Part shown: piece after piece, positions 15,162-23,856 of the stretch
Position numbering within the stretch: position 1 is the stretch's first letter
How the letters are laid out: the number at the start of each line of letters is the position of its first letter
Assembly: GCA_016703225.1 (NCBI GenBank)
Contig: JADJCM010000001.1
Location: forward strand, 1,890,134-1,954,133
Origin: Lysobacterales bacterium
GTDB taxonomy: Bacteria > Pseudomonadota > Gammaproteobacteria > Xanthomonadales > Ahniellaceae
Reading direction: 5' to 3'
Length of the DNA stretch: 64,000 bases
Made by a program: the position numbers and the translations under genes
Notes under the pieces: generated by a model
What the model was told of the DNA's origin: nothing
Databases searched by the model: none
The model's input: only the letters and a program-made list of their open reading frames with translations

Positions 15162-17594
15162 ATGAAACTTGCAATCGGTCTGGGCAAGAAAAGGACGGCG
15201 CTCGAGGCGGCCATGCAAGAGCGCAGCGCGCCGCTCGACGCGCAGCGGCTCGGCATCACCGCGGGCGTCGGGCTACTGCTGGCGTTTGCGGTGCTGTCGC
15301 TGTTCGACGGCGTCCAGCGCAGGCGCGAAGAGAGCGCGGCCGTTGCGCTTGACGAAGCGCGCTTGGCGCTGGCCACTTCGGTGGCCGCCACCGTGCAGCA
15401 GCAGTCGCAGCGGGTCGCGCAGGCCGTCGCCGATCAGGAATTCTCCACTGCGGTCATCGGCTTCGATGGCGCTGCCCAAATGCGCGCAAGACAGCGCCTG
15501 CGAGTACTGATTCCGGAGCTGGTCGAGGCAGAGGTCCACGAAGCCAGCCTGCCTGATCTGATCGAGGCCGATCTGGTCAAGTTTGGTTATGCCAAAGCCG
15601 ACATTCTGGCCGAAGCGCGCGAGGCCGATGGTGCCGCGCGCGTGCAGGTGCACGGCTGCGGCAAGGACGCACACTGCATGGCGTTTGTGCAGCCGATCCG
15701 CAGCGGCGAGGGGATCATCGGATACGCCTATGTGCTGTTGCCGCTGAGTGAGGTGCAGGCGCAGATCGGAGCCGCTGAGGTCAACGATGGCCGTCTCGAA
15801 CTGCGTCAGGGCAAGTCGCTGCAGTCTGCGGGCGCAGTGATCGCAATCGACCACGGCAATGCCAGTGCAGACGAGTCGGACCGCGTCGAAGCGATCGCCG
15901 GATCGGTGTTGTCTGTCGCCACCCGGGTGCCGGCGCACTTCCGCATCGGCGCCGTGTTCGGCGTGTTCGACTCGCGCGGTTCGGGTTCGTTGCTGCTGCA
16001 GGGTCTGCTCGCGCTCGCGGCGATCGCGGGTCTGGTCTACTGGCGCCAGCGACTGCCGCAGCATGTCGCGACCGACGAGGTGGTGATGGAGGCGCCCAAG
16101 CCGCGCGCCACCATGGAGCAGCTGCAGCAGAAACTGGCGACGCAGACCGCCGCCGAGGAGGCGGCGGCGGCGCCAGCAGCCGGTGACGTGCGGGTCGAGG
16201 AAGAACGGCCTGCGCCCGCAGGCGCGCTCGATCGCAGCATGTTCCGCGCCTACGACATCCGCGGCATCGTCGGGCAAAACCTAACGCAGGGAACCGCGCA
16301 ACTGATCGGCCAGGCGATCGGCTCGATCGTGCGCGACCAGGGCATGGCCGAGGTTTGCGTGGCGCGTGACGGTCGCTTGTCCGGACCGGACCTGTCGGCC
16401 GCGCTGATCCGCGGTCTGCGCTCGGCCGGTTGCGACGTCATCGACATCGGCGCCGCGCCGACCCCGGTGTTGTACTTCGCCGCCCACCATCTCAACACCG
16501 GCAACGGCGTGATGGTCACCGGCAGCCACAACCCGCCCGACTACAACGGCTTCAAGATCGTGGTCGGTGGCGAGACCCTGGCCGAGGACGCGATCCAGGA
16601 CATCTTCGCGCGCATCGTCGAGGGTCGCTTCGCGCATGGCGCCGGTGGTGTCAGCGCGGTCGACGTCAAGGCCGACTACATCGAACGCATTACCGGCGAC
16701 GTGCAGGCGATGCGCCGCATGAAGGTCGTGGTCGATGCCGGCAACGGCATCGCCGGAGCGTTCGCGCCGGCGGTGCTCGAAGGCATCGGCTGCGAAGTGA
16801 TGCCGCTCTACTGCGAAGTCGACGGGCACTTCCCGCATCATCATCCTGACCCGTCCGAGCCGCACAATCTCGATGACCTCAAGATTGCGATCAAGCAGTA
16901 TCAGGCCGACCTCGGGCTCGCCTTCGATGGTGACGGCGATCGCCTCGGCGTGGTCACCCGCGCCGGCGAAATCATCTATCCGGATCGTCTGCTGATGCTG
17001 TTCGCCGAGGACGTGCTCACGCGCAACCCCGGCGCCGCCATCATCTACGACGTCAAGTGCACCGGACAGTTGTCCGAGCATATCCTGCGCAATGGCGGCA
17101 GCCCGGTGATGTGGAAGACCGGGCACTCGCTGATCAAGGCCAAGATGCGCGAGGAAGAATCGGCGTTGGCCGGCGAGATGAGCGGCCACTTCTTCTTCGG
17201 CGAACGCTGGTACGGCTTCGACGACGGCATCTACGCGGCGGCACGGCTGATGGAGATCCTCGCCCAGCGCGATGAGGAACCGGAGGCGGTATTCGCGACT
17301 CTGCCCAAGGGCGTCAGCACCCCGGAGCTGAAGATCCCGATGGTCGAGGGCGAGCACTACGCCTTCATCGAACGCTTCCGCGAGAAGGCCAAGTTCCCCG
17401 GCTCCAAGGTCACCACCATCGACGGCGTGCGCGCCGACTACAAGGACGGCTTCGGCCTGGTACGATGTTCGAACACCACGCCCTGCCTGGTGCTGCGCTT
17501 CGACGCCCTCAACAAGATCGGCCTCGATCGCATCCAGGAATCCTTCCGCGCCCAGCTCCTCGCTGTCGACGCCGACCTCAAACTGCCGTTTTGA
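15162..17594 (+). CDS. algC: AlgC-type phosphomannomutase/phosphoglucomutase with membrane-anchored N-terminal domain
   Basis: 810 residues, nearly twice a usual phosphohexomutase. Residues ~1-355 hold two hydrophobic helices (about 32-48 and 275-294) around a predicted periplasmic domain, then an Ala/Glu-rich linker. The mutase starts near residue 360 with MFRAYDIRGIVG; the phosphoserine loop is TGSHNPPDYNG (Ser about 455), the metal loop DGDGDRLG, the sugar loop GEMSGHFFF, and the phosphate site RCSNTTPCLVLRFDA. It makes mannose-1-phosphate and glucose-1-phosphate for exopolysaccharide and LPS. The long N-terminus recalls xanthomonad and some pseudomonad AlgC proteins. The N-domain's role is unknown. 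Confidence 0.9.
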   Translation: MKLAIGLGKKRTALEAAMQERSAPLDAQRLGITAGVGLLLAFAVLSLFDGVQRRREESAAVALDEARLALATSVAATVQQQSQRVAQAVADQEFSTAVIGFDGAAQMRARQRLRVLIPELVEAEVHEASLPDLIEADLVKFGYAKADILAEAREADGAARVQVHGCGKDAHCMAFVQPIRSGEGIIGYAYVLLPLSEVQAQIGAAEVNDGRLELRQGKSLQSAGAVIAIDHGNASADESDRVEAIAGSVLSVATRVPAHFRIGAVFGVFDSRGSGSLLLQGLLALAAIAGLVYWRQRLPQHVATDEVVMEAPKPRATMEQLQQKLATQTAAEEAAAAPAAGDVRVEEERPAPAGALDRSMFRAYDIRGIVGQNLTQGTAQLIGQAIGSIVRDQGMAEVCVARDGRLSGPDLSAALIRGLRSAGCDVIDIGAAPTPVLYFAAHHLNTGNGVMVTGSHNPPDYNGFKIVVGGETLAEDAIQDIFARIVEGRFAHGAGGVSAVDVKADYIERITGDVQAMRRMKVVVDAGNGIAGAFAPAVLEGIGCEVMPLYCEVDGHFPHHHPDPSEPHNLDDLKIAIKQYQADLGLAFDGDGDRLGVVTRAGEIIYPDRLLMLFAEDVLTRNPGAAIIYDVKCTGQLSEHILRNGGSPVMWKTGHSLIKAKMREEESALAGEMSGHFFFGERWYGFDDGIYAAARLMEILAQRDEEPEAVFATLPKGVSTPELKIPMVEGEHYAFIERFREKAKFPGSKVTTIDGVRADYKDGFGLVRCSNTTPCLVLRFDALNKIGLDRIQESFRAQLLAVDADLKLPF

Positions 17595-17616
17595 AGTTTC
17601 TGGCGCACTTGAAAAC

Positions 17617-17643
17617 CGGATATCCCATGAGACGGGATATCCG
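17617..17643 (+). terminator. Perfect 10-bp hairpin after algC
   Basis: CGGATATCCC at 17617-17626 pairs with GGGATATCCG at 17634-17643 around a seven-base loop, 23 bases after the algC stop. No T-run follows, so it may be a processing or anti-decay hairpin or an operator as well as a terminator. Confidence 0.5.
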
Positions 17644-17757
17644 CGGCCTGATGCCGCCGCCCCATGACCACCGCCACGTGACAATTGCGGATGATGTCGG
17701 CAGGATGCCCGGCCCGCCGCGTGCTGCGTTGGCGCATCCATTGACCGAGGACTTCCG

Positions 17758-20505
17758 ATGACCCTGAACCGACTCGCCTTCGGGCTGGCCGCCGCGCTTG
17801 CCGCGACGCCGGTCTTCGCCGCCGACTACAAGGCGCCGATCGACATTCCCTACGAGCAGTTCAAGCTCGACAACGGGCTGACCGTGGTCGTGCACGAGGA
17901 CCACAAGGCGCCGATTGTCGCGGTGAACCTCTGGTACCACGTCGGTTCCCGGAACGAGAAGCCCGGGCGCACCGGCTTCGCGCATCTGTTCGAGCACCTG
18001 ATGTTCCAGGGTTCGGAGAACTTCAAGGACGAGTTCTTCAAGCCGTTCGAGAAGGTCGGCACCACTGACCAGAACGGCACCACCGACTTCGATCGCACCA
18101 ACTACTTCCAGAACGTGCCGACCACCGCGCTCGACATGGCGCTGTGGATGGAGTCCGACCGCATGGGCCATCTGCTCGGTGCGATCGACCAGGCCAAGCT
18201 CGACGAGCAGCGCGGCGTGGTCCAGAACGAGAAGCGCCAGGGCGACAACTCACCCTACGGCAAGTCCTGGTACAGCCTGCTCGAGGGCGTGTTCCCCGAT
18301 GGTCATCCGTATCGCTGGTCACCGATCGGTTCCATGGACGATCTCAACGCCGCCAAGCTCGAGGACGTGAAGGAGTGGTTCGCGACCTGGTACGGCCCGT
18401 CGAACACGGTGCTGGTGCTGGCCGGCGACATCGACGCCAAGACCGCGCGTGAGAAGGTGCAGCAGTACTTCGGCCACATTGCGCCCGGCGGTCCGCTCGC
18501 ACGTCGCGATGCCTGGGCGCCGAAGATGACATCGCCGGCGCGCGATCAGATGCAGGACCGCGTAGCGCAGACGCGCATCATGCGCGCCTGGGTGGCCCCG
18601 GCCTCGACCGCGCGTGCCGCCGATGAACTCGGCCTGTTCGCGCGCGTGCTCGGCCAGGGCAAGACCTCGCGCCTGTTCCAGCGACTGGTGCTGAAAGACC
18701 AGTTGGTGAGCAGCGTGTCCGCCTACCAGTACGGTCTGGAAATCGCCGGCATGTTCATGATCCAGGCCGACCTGAAGCCGGGCGTGGACGCGGCCAAGGT
18801 CGAGGCGATCCTCGACGAGGAACTGGCGAAGCTGGTCGCGAACGGGCCGACCCCGGAAGAACTGCGCCGCGCCCGCGTCGCGATCGAAGCCGGCGTGATC
18901 CGCGGAGCCGAGCGCATCGGCGGCTTCGGCGGCAAGGCCGACATCCTCGCCGAATGCGCGACCTATACCCAGGATCCCGCTTGCTACAAGACTTCGCTCG
19001 CCAACATGGCCGCAGCGACGCCGGCGAGCATTGCAGCAGTCGCGAAGGAATGGCTGACGCCGAACCACTACACCCTGACCATCTCGCCGTTCCCGGAGGT
19101 CAAGGCTGGTACCGCCGGGGTCGATCGCGCCAAGGGCGTGCCGGAGACTGCGCAGTTCCCCGACCTGGTGTTCCCGAAAATCCAGCGCGGCGTGCTGCGA
19201 AACGGCATCGAGGTGGTGCTTGCCGAGCGCCATGAAGTGCCGGTGGTGCAGATGCGCATGATCTTCGACGCCGGCTACGCCGCTGACCAGGGTCGCAAGC
19301 TCGGCACCGCCAGCTTCGCCCTGAACATGCTCGACGAGGGCACGCGCAAGCGCGACGCCACCGCCATCGCCGCGCGCATGGAGGAACTCGGTGCCCAGAT
19401 CGGCGTGTACAACTCGCTCGACGTCTCCGGCGCCACGCTGTCGGCGCTCACTGCGCAACTCGACGGTTCGCTGGAGCTGTTCGCCGACGTGGTGCGCAAC
19501 CCGAAGTTCGATGCCGCCGAAATGAATCGCGTCAAGGGCCAGTGGTTGGCGCAGATCGCGCAGGAGAAGACCAGCCCGAATGCGCTCGGCCTGCGCGTGC
19601 TGCCGCCGCTGCTGTACGGCGAAGGCCACGCCTATGCGATCCCGCTCACCGGCTCCGGCACCGAGGCTTCGATCCAGTCGCTGACGCCCGAGGACCTGGC
19701 CCTGTTCCACGCCGACTTCGTGCGCGCCAACAACGCCCGCATCATCGTCGTCGGCGACACCACGCTGGCCGACATCACTGCGCGCCTCGACCGCGTGTTC
19801 GGTGACTGGCTTGCGGACAAGAAGAAGCGCCCGGACAAGAACATCGCCGAGGTCGCGCTGCCGACCAAGGCGCGCGTGTTCCTGATCGACAAGCCCGATG
19901 CCGAGCAGTCGGTGATCCTGGCCGGCCAGTTGATTCCGTCGAGCAAGGCCGCCGATCGCCTGGTCACGCAGACCGCGAACACGGTGTTCGGCGGCGCCTT
20001 CACCGCGCGCATCAACCTGAACCTGCGCGAGGACAAGCACTGGGCCTACGGTGCCTACTCCTACGCCAGCGCCGCGCTCGGCCAGCGCCCGCTGATGGCC
20101 TCCGCCGGCGTGCAGTCGGACAAGACCATCGAGTCGATCCAGGAACTGCAACGCGAGTTCGTCGAGTTCACCGGCAAGCGTCCGGCCACGGCCGAGGAGA
20201 TCACCAAGGTCAAGAACGACGACGTGCGCAGCCTGCCGGGTTCGTTCGAGACCGCCGCCGCGGCGCTCGGCACGATCACCGACATGGTCGTGTTCGAGCG
20301 TCCGGACAACTACGTGCAGACGCTGAAGGCGAGCTACGAGGCGCAGAAGGACGACGACATCCGCGCCGCGGCGCAGAAGTACTTCCAGCCCGACGCGCTG
20401 ACCTGGGTCGTGGTCGGCGATCTCGGCAAGATCGAGGCCGGCATCCGCGCGCTCAACCTCGGCGAGGTCAAGGTGCTCGACGCCGACGGCAAGGTGTTGC
20501 GCTGA
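17758..20505 (+). CDS. Exported M16 family zinc peptidase
   Basis: 915 residues with a clear signal peptide (MTLNRLAFGLAAALAATPVFA). The inverted zinc motif HxxEH is HLFEH at residues 76-80, with the distal Glu in the DEQRGVVQNEKRQ region, as in pitrilysin and insulinase-like enzymes. A second, inactive M16 half begins near residue 470 (PKIQRGVLRNGIEVVLAER) and lacks HxxEH, typical of fused two-domain M16 proteins. The C-terminal VTGKRPATAEEI-like region and GSFETAAA are usual. Probably periplasmic or secreted, degrading peptides. 163 bases separate it from algC; followed by a convergent hairpin. Confidence 0.92.
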   Translation: MTLNRLAFGLAAALAATPVFAADYKAPIDIPYEQFKLDNGLTVVVHEDHKAPIVAVNLWYHVGSRNEKPGRTGFAHLFEHLMFQGSENFKDEFFKPFEKVGTTDQNGTTDFDRTNYFQNVPTTALDMALWMESDRMGHLLGAIDQAKLDEQRGVVQNEKRQGDNSPYGKSWYSLLEGVFPDGHPYRWSPIGSMDDLNAAKLEDVKEWFATWYGPSNTVLVLAGDIDAKTAREKVQQYFGHIAPGGPLARRDAWAPKMTSPARDQMQDRVAQTRIMRAWVAPASTARAADELGLFARVLGQGKTSRLFQRLVLKDQLVSSVSAYQYGLEIAGMFMIQADLKPGVDAAKVEAILDEELAKLVANGPTPEELRRARVAIEAGVIRGAERIGGFGGKADILAECATYTQDPACYKTSLANMAAATPASIAAVAKEWLTPNHYTLTISPFPEVKAGTAGVDRAKGVPETAQFPDLVFPKIQRGVLRNGIEVVLAERHEVPVVQMRMIFDAGYAADQGRKLGTASFALNMLDEGTRKRDATAIAARMEELGAQIGVYNSLDVSGATLSALTAQLDGSLELFADVVRNPKFDAAEMNRVKGQWLAQIAQEKTSPNALGLRVLPPLLYGEGHAYAIPLTGSGTEASIQSLTPEDLALFHADFVRANNARIIVVGDTTLADITARLDRVFGDWLADKKKRPDKNIAEVALPTKARVFLIDKPDAEQSVILAGQLIPSSKAADRLVTQTANTVFGGAFTARINLNLREDKHWAYGAYSYASAALGQRPLMASAGVQSDKTIESIQELQREFVEFTGKRPATAEEITKVKNDDVRSLPGSFETAAAALGTITDMVVFERPDNYVQTLKASYEAQKDDDIRAAAQKYFQPDALTWVVVGDLGKIEAGIRALNLGEVKVLDADGKVLR

Positions 20506-20520
20506 ACCTGCCTGACTTCG

Positions 20521-20545
20521 CTCCGGCGCCACGAAGGCGCCGGGG
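20521..20545. terminator. Hairpin between convergent genes
   Basis: CCGGCGCC (20523-20530) pairs with GGCGCCGG (20536-20543) around ACGAA, extended by a G-T and a C-G pair. It lies between the M16 peptidase and the convergent lipoprotein gene, so it could stop transcription from both sides. No strong T-run. Confidence 0.5.
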
Positions 20546-20550
20546 CGAGG

Positions 20551-20793
20551 TCATTGCGATGCAGCGTCGGCTTCGTCCATCTTGCGCTGCGCCGCGGCGT
20601 CGAGGGTGTCCTGGACGCCGCGCGCTTTCTTCAGGGCTTCGCCTTGGGCGTCGAGCACGGTGCCTTCGAGGGGATTGCCCTTGGGGTCGGTGCGCTCGGC
20701 TTGTACCGCCGGATCGACCGGTGCGGGTTCGCTGCTGCAGGCGGCAAGCGCGAACCATGCGGTGATGGCGGCGGTACGGACGCGGATGGTCAT
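20551..20793 (-). CDS. Small lipoprotein
   Basis: 80 residues with a lipoprotein signal (TAWFALAACSSEPAP; Cys 19 would be lipidated). The rest is short, charged and helical (GEALKKARGVQDTLDAAAQRKMDEADAASQ in two pieces), similar in style to small Xanthomonadales lipoproteins of unknown role. The residue after Cys is Ser, which predicts outer-membrane sorting. It is divergent from the SDR gene by ~50 bases and convergent with the M16 gene. Confidence 0.75.
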   Translation of the reverse strand: MTIRVRTAAITAWFALAACSSEPAPVDPAVQAERTDPKGNPLEGTVLDAQGEALKKARGVQDTLDAAAQRKMDEADAASQ

Positions 20794-20845
20794 GGACGTG
20801 GCTCCAGCGGTGATAATGCGTCGATCCTAGCGGGAGAGCGGACCG

Positions 20846-21619
20846 ATGAATGCGCGCTGGCGGCTGGACGGGAAGATCGCGCTCGTGACCGGGGCCAGCA
20901 AGGGCATTGGCCTGGCCACGGCGCGTGAACTGGCGATGCTCGGCTGCGATGTGCTGATGGTGGCGCGCGAGGCTTCGGTGCTGGAAGCACGCCGGGCCGA
21001 ACTGGAATCGTTGTATCCGAAGCAGCGTGCGCTCGCCTTCGCCGCCGACCTGGCCGAGGCCGAGCAGCGCCTCGACCTGTTCGACTGGATCAACGACCTC
21101 GGGCGCGGCCTCGATGTGCTGGTCAACAACGTCGGCGGCAACAGCACGCGCGCCACGCTCGACTACGAACTCGACGAGGTGCGGCGCATCTTCGAGCTGA
21201 ACGTGATCACCGCCTTCGACGTCTGCCGCATGGCGCATCCGCTGCTCGCGCGCCATGGCGAGGCGGCGATCGTCAACGTCGGCTCGGTCAGCGGCCTGAC
21301 TGCGGTGCGCACCGGTTCGCCCTACGGCATGAGCAAGGCGGCGCTCACCCAACTCACGCGCAACCTGGCGATCGAATGGTCCGGTGACGGAATCCGCGTC
21401 AACGCGGTCGCGCCTTGGTACATCCGCACCCAGCGCACCGAAGGCAAGCTTGCCAATCCCGAATACCTCGAAGAGGTGGTCGCGCACACCCCGCTCGGCC
21501 GCGTCGGCGAACCCGAGGAAGTCGCCGCGGTGATCGCCTTCCTGTGCCTGCCCGCGGCGTCGTACGTCACCGGCGAAACCGTCGCCGTCGACGGCGGCTT
21601 CCTGCGCGACGGGTTCTGA
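20846..21619 (+). CDS. Short-chain dehydrogenase/reductase (tropinone-reductase-like)
   Basis: 257 residues, classical SDR length. NAD(P)-binding TGASKGIGLA at about residues 15-24, VNNVGGNST (NNAG-equivalent), the catalytic Ser in NVGSVSGL and YGMSK as the YxxxK pair, then the substrate loop and SYVTGETVAVDGGF at the end. The pattern VNNVGGN is common in the tropinone-reductase-like subgroup. Cytoplasmic oxidoreductase; the substrate cannot be told. Monocistronic by spacing, 97 bases before the next gene. Confidence 0.9.
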   Translation: MNARWRLDGKIALVTGASKGIGLATARELAMLGCDVLMVAREASVLEARRAELESLYPKQRALAFAADLAEAEQRLDLFDWINDLGRGLDVLVNNVGGNSTRATLDYELDEVRRIFELNVITAFDVCRMAHPLLARHGEAAIVNVGSVSGLTAVRTGSPYGMSKAALTQLTRNLAIEWSGDGIRVNAVAPWYIRTQRTEGKLANPEYLEEVVAHTPLGRVGEPEEVAAVIAFLCLPAASYVTGETVAVDGGFLRDGF

Positions 21620-21716
21620 GCTGGCGGCACTCGTCGCGTTTTCGGCGCGGGAGTAGTCTTGCCGGCGTTGCGCGGGCGCGGCGTGCGTCCGCGACGGCGG
21701 CTCGGAGGGTGCAGTC

Positions 21717-22940
21717 ATGGGCAGCGGTCACGGCAGGTTCGGCGGATGGGCTGCGGTGGCTGTGCTCGGTCTGGTCATCAGCCTCGGAGCACGGGCAGCG
21801 AACCCGACCAATTGCAGCGGCGGCAACTACGACCCGCCGAACAACGGCAGCAGCACCAACTTTGCCTGCAGCGTGTCCGGCAACAGCGGGGCCATCAACG
21901 GCATGACGCTGACCAGCGACGTGCGCCATTCGTTCGCTCCCTGCATCAACGAGCACACCTTCCGCCTGTTCAGCCCGCTCGGCAGCGAACACCTGGTCGG
22001 CACCCGCAACGGCGTGCAGACCACGGCGACCATCAACACTTTCAACGGCCAGAGCTCGAACGGCACCTGGACGCTGCGCGTGACCGACAGCAACGGCAAC
22101 GACGCCTGCAACGACACGGTCAATTCGTGGCGGCTGAACTTCACGCTGGCCGGCACGCCGAACCCGACGGTCTCCTTCGCCGATGCCACGCTCGGCGAAA
22201 ATCTCGGTCCGGTGCTGCGCGTGCAGGTGACGACCGAGGGCGGCGTGCCGACCACCGGGTCGCGTTCGGTCGATGTCCTGCTGGATGTCGATGACTCCGG
22301 CTCGGCTACCACCAACAGCGACTACACGCTGGTGCCGGGCACCCTGAACATCCCCGCCGGAACCGCGAGCGGCCAGATGTTCGTGGTCGGCCAGGTGCAA
22401 GACGACGCAGCGCTCGAACGCGCCGAGACCATCCGCCTGAAGTTCGCCAACCCGAATGGCGTGGTGGCGTCCGCCAGCACCCACACGATCACGCTCAACG
22501 ACGACGAGACCGGCGTGATTTCCTTCGACTCTCCGGGCAGCACCCTCCAGGAGGCGACCAGCTTGCTGCACCCGTTCCCGATCTCGTTGCTGCCATCGAG
22601 CAGCGACGGCGTGGCCAGCATCGGCCTGTCCTTGTCCGGCACCATCGCGCGCATCAGCGGTAGCGCGACCCAGGGTGCCTACAACGTTTCTTGCCCGAAC
22701 CAGGACTGGTCATTCCTGCAGAACCCGATCACTTTCGAGCCTTCCGATGCCTTCTGGCTGAGCGTCACGCTGCCCACCGACCTGCCGGTGATCCGCGTCT
22801 GCAACGACGGCGCCGGCGATCCGAACGAGACCATCGTCTTCCAGGCCAGCGTCAGCGGCTTGCCGGCCAACGTGACGATCTTCGGCACCCACGCCGTGGT
22901 GATCTCCGAGGTCGAACTGTTCCGCCACAGTTTCGAGTAG
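21717..22940 (+). CDS. Exported protein with P-domain-like and Calx-beta-like domains and an F-x-x-x-F-E tail
   Basis: 407 residues with a signal peptide (hydrophobic residues ~11-26, ending GARA). Residues ~30-145 look like a proprotein-convertase P-domain (LVGTRNGVQTT, NGTWTLRVTDSNGND, NSWRLNFTLAG). Residues ~145-265 look like a Calx-beta domain (GSRSVDVLLDVDDSGSATT, DYTLVPGTLNIPAGTASGQM, ERAETIRLKFANPNG, HTITLNDDE). It ends ELFRHSFE, related to the FRDGFE/FVDGFE ends of four other exported proteins in the window. No catalytic site was seen, so adhesive or structural function is likely. Confidence 0.75.
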   Translation: MGSGHGRFGGWAAVAVLGLVISLGARAANPTNCSGGNYDPPNNGSSTNFACSVSGNSGAINGMTLTSDVRHSFAPCINEHTFRLFSPLGSEHLVGTRNGVQTTATINTFNGQSSNGTWTLRVTDSNGNDACNDTVNSWRLNFTLAGTPNPTVSFADATLGENLGPVLRVQVTTEGGVPTTGSRSVDVLLDVDDSGSATTNSDYTLVPGTLNIPAGTASGQMFVVGQVQDDAALERAETIRLKFANPNGVVASASTHTITLNDDETGVISFDSPGSTLQEATSLLHPFPISLLPSSSDGVASIGLSLSGTIARISGSATQGAYNVSCPNQDWSFLQNPITFEPSDAFWLSVTLPTDLPVIRVCNDGAGDPNETIVFQASVSGLPANVTIFGTHAVVISEVELFRHSFE

Positions 22941-22948
22941 TCGAGCCC

Positions 22949-23665
22949 TCAGCAACCGACCGAGCGCAGCACCGCGGCTTCGCCAACCAGTTCGCCGTTC
23001 TTGGCCTGCGAGGACAGGAACAGCGTTGGCGCCGAGACGTTGTAGTGGTCGCTGACATCGATCAGCAGGTCGAGGCGGCCGTCGCGGTCCAGATCGCCGG
23101 CCCAGCGCAGGTGCGGGTAGGCGTCGTTGCCGAGCATCCAGGGTCCGGGCGCGCGTGCTTCCGCCTGCCAGGTTGCGAGCGTCTGGCTGCGCTGGCCGAG
23201 GCGCAGCTGGAGTGAGCAGGTGGTGAGGGCGTCGCGGTCGGGGGCGCCGCATTCGAGGCGCAGGTTTCCGGCATCGCGGCCATCGAGTTGGAAGCTGCGG
23301 TCGAACTGTGCGTCGATGATCAAGGGCTCGCCGCCGGCGATGTAGGTTGAGACGATGTTGCCTGCGGTCGCGCCGGCGATGTCGCGCACATGGAACAGGG
23401 CGTCGTCACTGCCGGCGCCTACGCGCTTGCCGGTGGCGGCGTCGAGTTCGTCGAGCACGGCATCGTGGATGGCATCGATCTCGACCGGGCGCGGTTCCAG
23501 ATGCGTGCGGCCCTCGGCGTCCAGCACCAGCGTCAGCCAGATTTCCCGATCGCGCGCCGTCACCTCGTCGCCGTGGTAGTCGCCGGGCAGCAACAGTTCG
23601 GTCGCGGCGAGCGGACTGGCGACCAGGCTGCAGCAGAGGGCGAGGGCGAGACGGCGCGGGGACAT
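22949..23665 (-). CDS. Exported protein with one FG-GAP-like motif
   Basis: 238 residues from the ATG at 23663-23665; it begins MSPRRLALALCCSLVASPLAA, a signal peptide. The frame extends upstream to 23815 but that part is a repeated non-coding block. The mature protein starts TELLLPGDYHGDEV and near the end has AGDLDRDGRLDLLIDVSDHY, an FG-GAP/VCBS-like calcium loop, and a final LRSVGC. Two Cys pairs could form disulfides. It is convergent with the P-domain gene, only eight bases apart. Function unknown; several such proteins recur in this region. Confidence 0.65.
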   Translation of the reverse strand: MSPRRLALALCCSLVASPLAATELLLPGDYHGDEVTARDREIWLTLVLDAEGRTHLEPRPVEIDAIHDAVLDELDAATGKRVGAGSDDALFHVRDIAGATAGNIVSTYIAGGEPLIIDAQFDRSFQLDGRDAGNLRLECGAPDRDALTTCSLQLRLGQRSQTLATWQAEARAPGPWMLGNDAYPHLRWAGDLDRDGRLDLLIDVSDHYNVSAPTLFLSSQAKNGELVGEAAVLRSVGC

Positions 23666-23856
23666 GCGGACTCCATTGCGGGAGCCCAGTGTCGTCCTTC
23701 GCCTGCTTGCAGCGATGTCGCCGCGGCGACGAGTTCGGGCTTTGCGCGGGCGGTCGTGGCGACAACCGCCACGACCCCGTTCCCCGCCACGTTCGGTTTT
23801 CCCGGTCTGGCGCATTCATGGAAACAGTGGCCAGTGTGGGCTGATGCCGTGGGGGA

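Noticed and set aside
18319..20532. 737-codon minus-strand frame
   Set aside because: Antisense of the M16 peptidase, Val/Gly/Arg-rich, an effect of high GC codon use.
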